From NCBI GenBank assembly GCA_946538875.1, contig CAMNHD010000120.1, forward strand, positions 1-5,691: a DNA stretch of 5,691 nt. The letters run 5' to 3'. Made by a program: the position numbers and the translations under genes. Below the pieces are notes generated by a model. That model was not told the origin of the DNA. It saw only the letters and a program-made list of their open reading frames with translations, and ran no database searches. Positions 1 through 5,691 of this stretch are shown here, one piece after another. Positions within the stretch are counted from its first letter, which is position 1. Every line of letters starts with the position of its first letter. The DNA is from an uncultured Treponema sp. (GTDB lineage: Bacteria; Spirochaetota; Spirochaetia; Treponematales; Treponemataceae).

Positions 1-1038
1 GGTCAGGCTGCCAACTTCTTTGCCGTGTTTAACATCGCTTCATGCGGCGACCACGTTGTTGCCTCTTCTTCCATTTACGGAGGAACATTCAATCTCTTTA
101 ACGTGACTATGCGCAAGATGGGCGTTGACTTTACCTTTGTTGACCCGGACTGCTCTGACGAAGAGCTTGCCGCCGCCTTTAAGCCGAATACCAAGGCTGT
201 GTTCGGCGAGACTATCGCAAACCCGGCCCTTACTGTCTTTGACATTGAGCGTTTTGCAAAGGCTGCCCACGAGCACGGAGTTCCGCTGATTGTTGACAAC
301 ACTTTTGCAACTCCGGTAAACTGTCGCCCATTTGAGTGGGGTGCCGACATTGTTACCCATTCAACCACAAAGTACATGGACGGCCACGACGCGGCTGTCG
401 GCGGAGCGATTGTCGATTCAGGAAAGTTCGACTGGATGTCCCATGCCGACAAGTTCCCGGGACTTTGCACGCCGGACGAGTCTTACCACGGAATTACATA
501 CGCCAAGCAGTTCGGCAACGAGGGTGCCTTTATCACAAAGTGTACCGCCCAGCTGATGAGGGACTTTGGCTCCATCCAGGCACCGCAGAACGCCTATCTG
601 CTGAACCTGGGCCTTGAGTCTCTTGCCGTCCGCATGGAGCGTCACTGCGCAAACGCACAGGCAGTAGCAGAGTATCTTTCCAAGAACGAGCATGTAGCCT
701 GGGTGAACTATCCCGGCCTCAAGGACAACAAGTATTACGAGCGCGCCCAGAAGTACCTGCCAAACGGAAGCTGCGGCGTTGTGTCTTTCGGCGTCAAGGG
801 CGGTCGCAAGGCAGCAGAGGAGTTCATGAAGCATCTCAAGGTTGCAATTATCGCCACACACGTTGCCGATGCCCACACCTGCGTCCTTCATCCGGCAAGT
901 TCCACCCACAGGCAGCTGTCCGATGCAGAGCTTGAGGCTTGCGGTGTGGGTGCCGACCTGGTGCGCCTTTCTGTTGGCATTGAAAACGCAAAGGACATCA
1001 TCGCGGACTTGGAGCAGGCCCTTAACGCGGTAAAATAA
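1..1038 (+). CDS. metY: O-acetylhomoserine sulfhydrylase (O-acetylhomoserine aminocarboxypropyltransferase), 5'-truncated by window edge
   Basis: This PLP enzyme of the Cys/Met-metabolism family (fold type I) makes homocysteine from O-acetylhomoserine and sulfide in the cytoplasm. The reading frame is already open at base 1, and 345 residues are present. Family members are usually about 425-430 residues, so roughly the first 80 are missing. Visible motifs are SIYGGTFNLF (cofactor and phosphate region), VDNTFATP with the PLP-ring Asp at fragment residue 99, and HSTTKY with the Schiff-base Lys at residue 124 (bases 370-372). Near the C-terminus are HPASSTHRQLSDAEL and DLVRLSVGIE. The DSGKFDW stretch after the Lys and the long middle region favour an O-acetylhomoserine sulfhydrylase over cystathionine gamma-synthase or gamma-lyase. 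The frame is intact to a TAA. It is followed by an imperfect hairpin and a non-coding block, so it looks like the end of its own transcription unit, unrelated to the sugar genes downstream. The exact enzyme label is somewhat less certain than the family. Confidence 0.93.
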   Translation, partial: GQAANFFAVFNIASCGDHVVASSSIYGGTFNLFNVTMRKMGVDFTFVDPDCSDEELAAAFKPNTKAVFGETIANPALTVFDIERFAKAAHEHGVPLIVDNTFATPVNCRPFEWGADIVTHSTTKYMDGHDAAVGGAIVDSGKFDWMSHADKFPGLCTPDESYHGITYAKQFGNEGAFITKCTAQLMRDFGSIQAPQNAYLLNLGLESLAVRMERHCANAQAVAEYLSKNEHVAWVNYPGLKDNKYYERAQKYLPNGSCGVVSFGVKGGRKAAEEFMKHLKVAIIATHVADAHTCVLHPASSTHRQLSDAELEACGVGADLVRLSVGIENAKDIIADLEQALNAVK

Positions 1039-1060
1039 ATTTTCTTCTATAAATATTTCT

Positions 1061-1088
1061 CGGACTGCATGGATTTTCCTGCGGTCCG
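1061..1088 (+). terminator. Imperfect hairpin after metY, possible weak terminator
   Basis: CGGACTGCA (1061-1069) pairs with TGCGGTCCG (1080-1088) over nine positions, with one T-G wobble. The pairing continues inward through GGA (1071-1073) and TCC (1077-1079) around a TTT loop. It begins 22 bases after the metY stop, the usual place for a terminator. No real T-tract follows (TTGTCTGC), so intrinsic termination would be poor. It may instead be a 3'-end stabilising stem or part of the adjoining structured block. Confidence 0.4.
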
Positions 1089-1260
1089 TTGTCTGCTGCA
1101 ACCGTGTGGAGGTTTCTTGGCAAGTTCCCCGTCTTTCGGGGTTCCGTCGGGCGTTGCCCACTCCATTGCTTACGCAACCTGCCTTGCGGCAGGCCCCTAC
1201 AGCCGGGCGTAGGTTGGTCGGCTCTTGCTAAAGCGGGGTGTGTCGCATCACTCTCCAAAT
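1089..1260. repeat. GC-rich hairpin-dense intergenic block, probable dispersed repeat element
   Basis: This stretch has no convincing gene. Its core holds five short, perfect stems in a row: CCCCG/CGGGG (1127-1131/1137-1141), GGGC/GCCC (1149-1152/1156-1159), TTGC/GCAA (1166-1169/1174-1177), CCTGCC/GGCAGG (1178-1183/1188-1193) and CCTAC/GTAGG (1196-1200/1209-1213). It is visibly richer in G+C than the AT-rich promoter that follows. Reverse-strand reading frames cross it, but they run antisense into metY and show no recognisable protein. From memory, similar blocks built around TTGCTTACGCAA and CCTGCCTTGCGGCAGG occur between genes in Treponema genomes. That resemblance is recalled, not tested. 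It could alternatively be a structured RNA, but I match it to no known RNA family. Confidence 0.5.
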
Positions 1261-1264
1261 CCAT

Positions 1265-1293
1265 TTGACATAAACGCAAAGTGCTATTACAAT
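1265..1293 (+). promoter_or_regulatory. Sigma-70 promoter of the GH43-like gene
   Basis: The -35 box TTGACA (1265-1270) is a perfect consensus. A 17-bp spacer follows, then the -10 box TACAAT (1288-1293), which matches TATAAT at five of six positions. Transcription should start near 1299-1301, leaving a leader of about 25 bases before the ATG at 1324. The promoter lies directly against the downstream operator, so such a strong core promoter would be off while repressor is bound. Confidence 0.85.
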
Positions 1294-1297
1294 AGTA

Positions 1298-1311
1298 TGA
1301 AAAGGTTTTCA
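1298..1311. promoter_or_regulatory. LacI-family-type operator (palindrome TGAAAAGGTTTTCA), copy 1
   Basis: Arms TGAAAA and TTTTCA are perfect inverted repeats around a GG centre. The form is close to the TGAAAACGTTTTCA-type sites bound by LacI/GalR-family sugar repressors, with GG in place of the usual central CG. It starts four bases after the -10 box and covers the expected transcription start, a position suited to repression. The identical 14-mer recurs at 2501-2514. No regulator gene is in the window, so the binding family is inferred from the site alone. Confidence 0.75.
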
Positions 1312-1323
1312 GGTAGGTGAAGC

Positions 1324-2424
1324 ATGAAAAGAAACTTTTTAAGTACAGCTATTGTTGGAATTCTTCTGGCCGCAGGGCTTGTCTCATGCGCGTCAAACAA
1401 GGGGAAAGAGAAAATGAGTGAATCTGGTAACGGAGCATGGGTGCTCAGCTATTTCTTGGGCAAGGGTAACTCTGCTGAGGAAAACGCCCTCTTTTTGGCT
1501 TACAGCCGCGATGGGCTGCATTGGACTGAACTGAACGGCGGAAAGCCTGCTTATGTTCTTGAGGGGATTGGCGGCAACAGAATCCGCGACCCATTTGTCT
1601 ACCGCAAGAAGGATGGAAAATTCATTCTTATCGCAACGGACTGGACTCTGTGGCAGACTGAGAATGCCGTTAGCGAGGGTTACTGGAGCAATCCCAGCCC
1701 ATATCTGATTCTTGCCGATTCAGAAGATTTGATTACTTTTACAAACCCGAGGAGAATCGATTTTGCTCAGCTTACCGATGAGGCTCTTGCCGCAAGAAAG
1801 GAGCGCAATTGGGGCGACATGCACGCCTGGGCACCGGAAGTTTTCTTTGACGAAAGCCGGGGAGAGTACGGGGTCATCTGGAGCGGCGACGGCAGCCTGG
1901 ACGGCACAAGTGTGATTAACAGGACTTATGTAAACTACACCAAGGATTTTGTGACATTCAGCAAGCCGCAGGTCTTCTTTGAGCTCAAGGACAGTGACGG
2001 AAACAACATCACTGAGATTGACGCCACAATCACTGACTGGAAGGGCAAGTACTACATGTTCTTTAAGGGTGAGGCAAGGGAAGCCAAGGACATTCAGGAA
2101 GCGGTGAGCACATCCCTTGAGCCGGGAAGCTTTGTTGTGACTGATCCTGACAAATATGTTACCCGCACAACCGACCAGGCTGTCCAGATGTTTACCGAAG
2201 GCCCCTTTGTCGTGAAAGACCCTGCAAAAGAATTGTGGTATCTCTATGCCGACTTTTACGGACGCGACGGCCAGTTCGGCTGTTGGGCAACAACCAGTCT
2301 TGACGCGGCTCCGGAAGAATGGAGGCAGCTTGATGAGAGCGAATATTCATTCCCCTACGGTGTGCGCCATGCCAATACTGTCCGCGTAAGTGATAGTGAA
2401 CTGCAAAAACTGATATCAAACTAA
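1324..2424 (+). CDS. Glycoside hydrolase family 43-like beta-propeller lipoprotein
   Basis: This 366-residue enzyme probably removes arabinofuranose or xylose units from plant-polysaccharide oligosaccharides; the actual substrate is not readable here. A signal peptide with Lys2-Arg3 and a hydrophobic core ends in the lipobox L-V-S-C, with Cys22 as the lipid anchor, so it is envelope-bound. Candidate GH43 catalytic residues fall in the expected order. They are Asp89 in NRIRDPFV (general base), Asp233 in EIDATITD (pKa-modulating Asp) and Glu292 in FTEGPF (general acid). WAPEV (169-173) and His349 in VRHANTV (a central-cavity His in many GH43 enzymes) also fit. The repeated YYMF, ILIATD and WYLYADF strands match propeller blades. 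The opening YFLG...FLAYSRDGLHW segment resembles a GH43 subgroup that carries an extra N-terminal strand. The ATG is preceded by AGGTGA (1315-1320), rather close at three bases, and AGGTAG (1311-1316). It has its own promoter and shares an operator with the importer downstream. Length and frame look complete. Confidence 0.85.
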   Translation: MKRNFLSTAIVGILLAAGLVSCASNKGKEKMSESGNGAWVLSYFLGKGNSAEENALFLAYSRDGLHWTELNGGKPAYVLEGIGGNRIRDPFVYRKKDGKFILIATDWTLWQTENAVSEGYWSNPSPYLILADSEDLITFTNPRRIDFAQLTDEALAARKERNWGDMHAWAPEVFFDESRGEYGVIWSGDGSLDGTSVINRTYVNYTKDFVTFSKPQVFFELKDSDGNNITEIDATITDWKGKYYMFFKGEAREAKDIQEAVSTSLEPGSFVVTDPDKYVTRTTDQAVQMFTEGPFVVKDPAKELWYLYADFYGRDGQFGCWATTSLDAAPEEWRQLDESEYSFPYGVRHANTVRVSDSELQKLISN

Positions 2425-2463
2425 AACTTTGGTAAAAAAAATCTAATTATTTGAGTTTTAGAC

Positions 2464-2492
2464 TTTACAAATAAAAGAACCCATGATAGTAT
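2464..2492 (+). promoter_or_regulatory. Promoter of the ABC importer operon, extended -10 type
   Basis: The -35 box TTTACA (2464-2469) and -10 box TAGTAT (2487-2492) are 17 bp apart. The -10 box matches consensus at only four of six positions, but a TGA just upstream (2484-2486) gives the extended -10 TGn element. The start would be near 2498-2500, at the edge of the operator copy, giving a leader of about 95 bases. TAGAAT (2492-2497) is a better -10 match but has no -35 box at normal spacing. The exact assignment is therefore less certain than for the promoter at 1265. Confidence 0.6.
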
Positions 2493-2539
2493 AGAATTAT
2501 TGAAAAGGTTTTCAAAACGGTACTGTCATGGGCTTCTTT
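2474..2539 (+). terminator. Long imperfect palindrome, probable terminator of the GH43-like gene enclosing the next promoter's -10 region and operator
   Basis: AAAGAA (2474-2479) pairs with TTCTTT (2534-2539). After one unpaired C (2533), CCCATGA (2480-2486) pairs with TCATGGG (2526-2532). AGTA (2488-2491) pairs with TACT (2521-2524), flanked by T-G wobbles at 2487/2525 and 2492/2520. The A-rich 5' flank, GC-rich middle and T-rich 3' side (CTTCTTTGTTT) resemble an intrinsic terminator with a large loop. It lies about 50 bases after the GH43 stop. Transcripts that start at the internal promoter carry only the 3' arm and cannot form the stem, so only read-through from upstream would terminate. 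Alternatively it is a regulator-binding or cruciform-forming palindrome. The T-tract is mixed, so efficiency is uncertain. Confidence 0.55.
2501..2514. promoter_or_regulatory. LacI-family-type operator (palindrome TGAAAAGGTTTTCA), copy 2
   Basis: This site is identical at all 14 positions to the one at 1298-1311. Here the symmetry extends one base each side to TTGAAAAGGTTTTCAA (2500-2515). It sits at the predicted start of the importer transcript. Two identical copies in front of two functionally related units make joint control by one sugar-responsive repressor the simplest reading. Confidence 0.78.
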
Positions 2540-2594
2540 GTTTATGGTGATGCCGGATTGTGGCTCTGTTGAATTTAATCTATAAGGGGAAAAA

Positions 2595-3527
2595 ATGAAA
2601 ACAAAATCTAAGTTCCAAACTGCCCTTGCAGAGACGTGGAAGCATAAGACTCTTCTGTTTATGTGTATTCCTGCCATTGTATTCTTTATCGCGTTCAATT
2701 ACGTTCCGCTTCCGGGACTGTATGTTGCGTTCGTCAAGTACAATTATGCAAAAGGTATATTCAGAAGTCCTTTTGTGGGACTCAATAACTTTAAGTTTTT
2801 GTTTACTTCCGGCAAGCTTTGGGCTCTGACACGGAACACAGTCCTTTACAACCTGGCCTTCCTTATCCTGGACCATGTTGTTGCTATCTTTATGGCTATC
2901 CTGATCAACGAAATCACACACAGGATTTTCAAGAAGGTTACGCAGACTATCATGCTGCTGCCCTACTTTATCTCTGCTGTTCTTGTTGGTCTTATTGCAT
3001 ACAACCTGTTCAATGCCGACAAGGGCTTTGTGAATACTGCCATCAAGTTCTTCGGCGGTAAGCCCTGGACTCCATACTCTGACCCAAAGGTGTGGCCTTG
3101 GCTGATTGTTCTTATCCAGCTGTGGCAGTGCACGGGTTACAACACGATTGTTTACTTTGCTGCTATCATGGGTATTGACGGTGAGGTTATCGAAGCAAGC
3201 CGTATTGACGGTGTAAACGCTTTCCAGAGGATCCGCTACATTGAGCTTCCTATGCTTAAACCTACATTCATCATCCTGATTCTTTTTGCTCTTGGAGGAA
3301 TTGTCAAGGGTAACTTTGGTTTGTTCTATAATATCATCGGTTCAAACTCAATTTTGTACCCGACGACTGATATTCTTGAAACTTACGTGTACCGCGCAAC
3401 TGTCCAGGACTTCAACTTCTCCACGGCTTCGGCGGTCGGCTTCTATCAGTCTGTAATCGGATTTGCCATAGTCATGATTGTCAATAGGATTATCAAGGCT
3501 ATTGAGCCGGATTATTCACTGTTCTAA
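2595..3527 (+). CDS. ABC sugar importer permease, LplB type
   Basis: This 310-residue inner-membrane protein is one half of the channel of a carbohydrate ABC importer of the LplB/YteP class (binding-protein-dependent transport inner-membrane family). About six hydrophobic segments are visible, near residues 20-37, 83-105, 116-137, 164-190, 224-243 and 278-300. The early NYVPLPGLYVAF stretch and the segment FVGLNNFKFLF are typical of this class. The cytoplasmic EAA loop, which docks the ATPase, reads EASRIDGVNAFQRIRYIELP, with Glu200 and the key Gly206. The end PDYSLF is also usual for the group. AAGGGGA (2584-2590), four bases before the ATG, supports the start. It is the first gene of the importer operon, with the next permease 27 bases after its stop. 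Known relatives import oligosaccharides or unsaturated pectin fragments; the neighbouring GH43-like enzyme suggests a hemicellulose or pectin side-chain product. Confidence 0.9.
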   Translation: MKTKSKFQTALAETWKHKTLLFMCIPAIVFFIAFNYVPLPGLYVAFVKYNYAKGIFRSPFVGLNNFKFLFTSGKLWALTRNTVLYNLAFLILDHVVAIFMAILINEITHRIFKKVTQTIMLLPYFISAVLVGLIAYNLFNADKGFVNTAIKFFGGKPWTPYSDPKVWPWLIVLIQLWQCTGYNTIVYFAAIMGIDGEVIEASRIDGVNAFQRIRYIELPMLKPTFIILILFALGGIVKGNFGLFYNIIGSNSILYPTTDILETYVYRATVQDFNFSTASAVGFYQSVIGFAIVMIVNRIIKAIEPDYSLF

Positions 3528-3554
3528 TGCGGGCTGAGATTTAAGGAGAAAATT

Positions 3555-4442
3555 ATGGTTCAGAAAAGTAGATCGGATTATTTTATTGAACGTTTGGCTA
3601 TAGTGATTATAGTTCTGTTTTCCATTCTGTGCGTTTTCCCGTTCCTTTTGATTCTGGGAACTTCATTCAGTACGGAAGACATTATCCGCCAGAAGGGTTT
3701 CTCTATTATTCCTCAGGGTTTTAATACTGAAGCTTACAGGATGATTTTTAAGAGCGGCGGAACTTTGCTTGGCTCTTACATCATCACTATTGTAATGACT
3801 ATTGTGGGAACTCTTGTTGGTCTGAGCATCATCTCTATGACTGGTTATGCCTTGAACCGCAAGGACTTCCCTCTGCGCAACGGTATTTCATTCTTTATCT
3901 ATTTTGCCAGCCTTTTTAGTGCGGGTCTTGCACCTTACTACATGGTTATGACAAAGGGATATCACTTGAAGGACAACTATCTTGCTATTCTTCTTCCGTT
4001 AATGATGAGCCCGTATCTTATCATTTTGATGAAGAACTATGTAAAGGCTGTTCCTTATGAGCTTACTGAATCCGGAAAAATTGACGGAGCGGGTGACTTC
4101 AGGATATTTGTTTCCATCATCCTGCCTATGCTCAAGCCTGCTTTGGCTACAATCGGTCTGTTCCTGGCTCTGGGTTACTGGAACGAATGGTACCAGTCAT
4201 CTTTGTTCCTGAGCGAACGCATTACTTATAAACCGCTGCAGTACATGCTGTATCAGATTATAAACCAGATTTCTTACCTTAAGAACTCGGTGGCGGCGTC
4301 TTACGTCACGTTCACTGACTTCCCGGAGGAAACACTGAAGATGGCCACGGCTGTTGTTGCAACCGGACCTATCGTCATGGTTTATCCGTTTGTTCAGAAG
4401 TACTTTATTGCGGGTATTACGGTTGGTGCCGTTAAGGGTTGA
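3555..4442 (+). CDS. ABC sugar importer permease, LplC/YtcP type
   Basis: This 295-residue partner permease forms the second half of the importer channel (carbohydrate importer class 1, MalG-like group). Hydrophobic segments lie near residues 14-36, 72-97, 110-131, 141-160, 196-214 and 262-283. The EAA loop reads ELTESGKIDGAGDFRIFVSIILP, with Glu172 and Gly178, and would contact the ATPase. The ending QKYFIAGITVGAVKG is characteristic of this subfamily. A strong Shine-Dalgarno AAGGAG (3543-3548) six bases before the ATG fixes the start. It follows the first permease by 27 bases and precedes the binding protein by 56, so all three are probably co-transcribed. The length is normal and the frame is intact. 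Confidence 0.92.
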   Translation: MVQKSRSDYFIERLAIVIIVLFSILCVFPFLLILGTSFSTEDIIRQKGFSIIPQGFNTEAYRMIFKSGGTLLGSYIITIVMTIVGTLVGLSIISMTGYALNRKDFPLRNGISFFIYFASLFSAGLAPYYMVMTKGYHLKDNYLAILLPLMMSPYLIILMKNYVKAVPYELTESGKIDGAGDFRIFVSIILPMLKPALATIGLFLALGYWNEWYQSSLFLSERITYKPLQYMLYQIINQISYLKNSVAASYVTFTDFPEETLKMATAVVATGPIVMVYPFVQKYFIAGITVGAVKG

Positions 4443-4498
4443 TTTTTAATCTTGCTGATTTGGCGAGGTTTTGAAATTTTATATTTTGGAGGAAATAT

Positions 4499-5691
4499 AT
4501 GAATGTATTAAAGACTATGGGTGCAGTCCTGTGTTCTGCTGCTATGGTTGCAGGTCTGTCATCATGCGGCGCAAATGCGGGCGGCGGAATTAAGGCGGAT
4601 GATTTTTCCAAGCATGTGAAGGTTGTTTACATGACAACTGGTAACAAGCCTGCAAACAATGCAACAAACGAGATGCTTGCAAAATTGAACGAGATTCTTA
4701 CCAAGAAGGTTAATGCCGAGCTTGAGATTTACTACATTCCGTGGACTAACTATCTGACCAACTACAACCTGACTCTGGCCCAGATGGACGGAACTGTTGA
4801 CCTGGTTGGTACTGCTTCTGACTGGCTTGATGCCTGGAAGAACTCCAAGGACGGTGCCTTTATGGTGCTTGATGAGGAAAGCCTCAAGAAGTATGCTCCA
4901 AAGACTTGGGCTTCTGTTCCACAGTCACACTGGGATATGTGTAAGTATAATGGAAAGATTTACCTGATGCCGGAAGACAACTACGCTCAGTGGATTAACC
5001 ACGGATTTATGTACCGCGGTGACTGGGCCCGCGAAGCCGGTCTTGCTGACGGTGTGCACAGCTGGGAAACTTTGACCGAGTACCTGAGATGGGTAAAGGG
5101 TCACAAGCCGGGTGTTATTCCTTGGGACAGCAACGCCGCCGCTTCTACTTTCCATGCTGACGGTTACATCCAGTCAAAGAGTGACTTTGTTGCCCTTGAA
5201 GGTATCGACTCATTCTTTATGTTTGGTGTAAGACGCAGCAACCTTAAGAAGATTTATTCTCCGTTCCTTGAAGGCAATGAACTGGTTCAGTATGCAAAGT
5301 TGATGAAGGAATGGGATGAGATGGGTGTCTGGAAGACTGACGTTCTTAACAACACTTCAGACAACCGTGCTGAGTTCTACCTCGGTCAGACAGCTATGGA
5401 TCAGCACCATACACAGACTTGGTACACAACTGTACGTCCTGAGATGGATACCCGTCAGCCAGGTTCAGATGTTGAGTTCTTCTGGTTCGGTGAAGAGTCT
5501 GGAAACGTGACTGCCATGACCATCACACACGGTGCTATGGCAATTTCCGCTGCTTCCAAGAATCCTGCACGTGCTCTTGCTGTGTATGACCTTCTGCGCA
5601 ACGACAAGGAATGCTATGACTTGTTCAACTATGGTATCCTTGGCAAGCAGTATGTTCTGGTCCAGAAAGACGGCGAGACTTACCGCGACCG
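4499..5691 (+). CDS. Extracellular sugar-binding lipoprotein, LipO/YtcQ type, 3'-truncated by window edge
   Basis: This is the substrate-binding subunit that would capture oligosaccharide outside the inner membrane and deliver it to the two upstream permeases. The frame is open from the ATG to the window end, giving 397 residues. Relatives are about 500-550 residues, so the last 100-150 are missing. The signal peptide (Lys5, hydrophobic to residue 19) ends in L-S-S-C, with Cys23 as the lipid anchor, followed by a flexible Gly/Ala linker. A first lobe begins with KVVYMTTGNKP. Family 1 binding-protein features follow: DLVGTASDW, YNGKIYLMPEDN, FMYRGDWAREAGL and SWETLTEYL. Later AMAISAASKNPARALAVYDLLRNDKECYDL fits the usual region that leads into the C-terminal domain. 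Many aromatic residues (Trp, Tyr) suit sugar stacking. TGGAGGA (4487-4493) five bases before the ATG supports the start. The 56-base gap before it is AT-rich and shows no clear terminator or separate promoter. The sugar bound cannot be read from sequence. Confidence 0.92.
   Translation, partial: MNVLKTMGAVLCSAAMVAGLSSCGANAGGGIKADDFSKHVKVVYMTTGNKPANNATNEMLAKLNEILTKKVNAELEIYYIPWTNYLTNYNLTLAQMDGTVDLVGTASDWLDAWKNSKDGAFMVLDEESLKKYAPKTWASVPQSHWDMCKYNGKIYLMPEDNYAQWINHGFMYRGDWAREAGLADGVHSWETLTEYLRWVKGHKPGVIPWDSNAAASTFHADGYIQSKSDFVALEGIDSFFMFGVRRSNLKKIYSPFLEGNELVQYAKLMKEWDEMGVWKTDVLNNTSDNRAEFYLGQTAMDQHHTQTWYTTVRPEMDTRQPGSDVEFFWFGEESGNVTAMTITHGAMAISAASKNPARALAVYDLLRNDKECYDLFNYGILGKQYVLVQKDGETYRD

Noticed and set aside
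361..405. Unusual residues after the PLP Lys in the metY product (MDGHDAAVGG in place of the common GGHGTSIGG)
   Set aside because: Variation here, including MDGH forms, is known among O-acetylhomoserine sulfhydrylases, and the Lys, Asp and C-terminal motifs are intact. It is not evidence of loss of function.
418..1279. Long reverse-strand reading frames crossing the metY end and the intergenic block (418-1161 and 1022-1279)
   Set aside because: They lie antisense to a clear metY coding region or in the hairpin block. The proteins are Arg/Cys/Gly-rich with no recognisable domain, as expected for shadow frames.
2421..2461. CTAAAAC (2421-2427) and GTTTTAG (2455-2461) inverted repeat after the GH43-like stop
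   Set aside because: The stem is seven mostly A-T pairs with a loop of 27 bases and no T-tract after it, too weak for a terminator. The palindrome at 2474-2539 is a better candidate.
2544..2585. 13-codon reading frame in the importer leader
   Set aside because: There is no Shine-Dalgarno before its ATG and no recognisable leader-peptide pattern such as a run of regulatory codons. It is kept only as a leader observation, not a gene.
4443..4498. Possible separate promoter or processing hairpin before the binding-protein gene
   Set aside because: The 56-base gap is AT-rich, but I found no -35/-10 pair at normal spacing, no copy of the operator and no stable stem.

Overview
The window looks like bacterial chromosome from a carbohydrate-degrading anaerobe. 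A Treponema-like spirochaete from gut or rumen is my best guess. The reasons are the LplB/LplC/LipO-type sugar importer next to a lipoprotein glycosidase, the two signal peptides ending in a lipobox Cys, and a GC-rich, hairpin-dense intergenic block of a kind I associate with Treponema genomes. The genus is an inference. All genes lie on the + strand, closely packed.

Layout. Bases 1-1038 hold the C-terminal four fifths of a PLP-dependent O-acetylhomoserine sulfhydrylase (metY-type), cut by the window edge. Bases 1039-1264 are non-coding: one imperfect hairpin, then a block with five short hairpins in about 90 bp that resembles a dispersed intergenic repeat. A near-consensus sigma-70 promoter with a LacI-family-type palindrome over its start region (1265-1311) drives a GH43-like five-bladed beta-propeller lipoprotein (1324-2424). 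The next gap (2425-2594) carries a second promoter and the same 14-bp palindrome, both inside a larger near-palindrome that could act as a terminator for the upstream gene. After it come two ABC permeases (2595-3527 and 3555-4442) and a substrate-binding lipoprotein (4499 to the window end, incomplete).

How they work together. The enveloped-anchored GH43-like enzyme probably trims a plant polysaccharide side chain or oligosaccharide (arabinose or xylose linkages are typical of the family, but the substrate cannot be read from the sequence). The binding protein and the two permeases would import the products. No ATPase gene is seen; importers of this class commonly use a shared MsmK-type ATPase encoded elsewhere. 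The shared operator predicts that one LacI-family repressor, not in this window, controls both the enzyme and the importer. The metY fragment has no evident link to the sugar locus.

I see no CRISPR, transposase, phage or tRNA/rRNA genes. The genes belong to known families. The points worth a second look are regulatory and structural: the paired operators, the promoter nested in a terminator-like palindrome, and the structured intergenic block.
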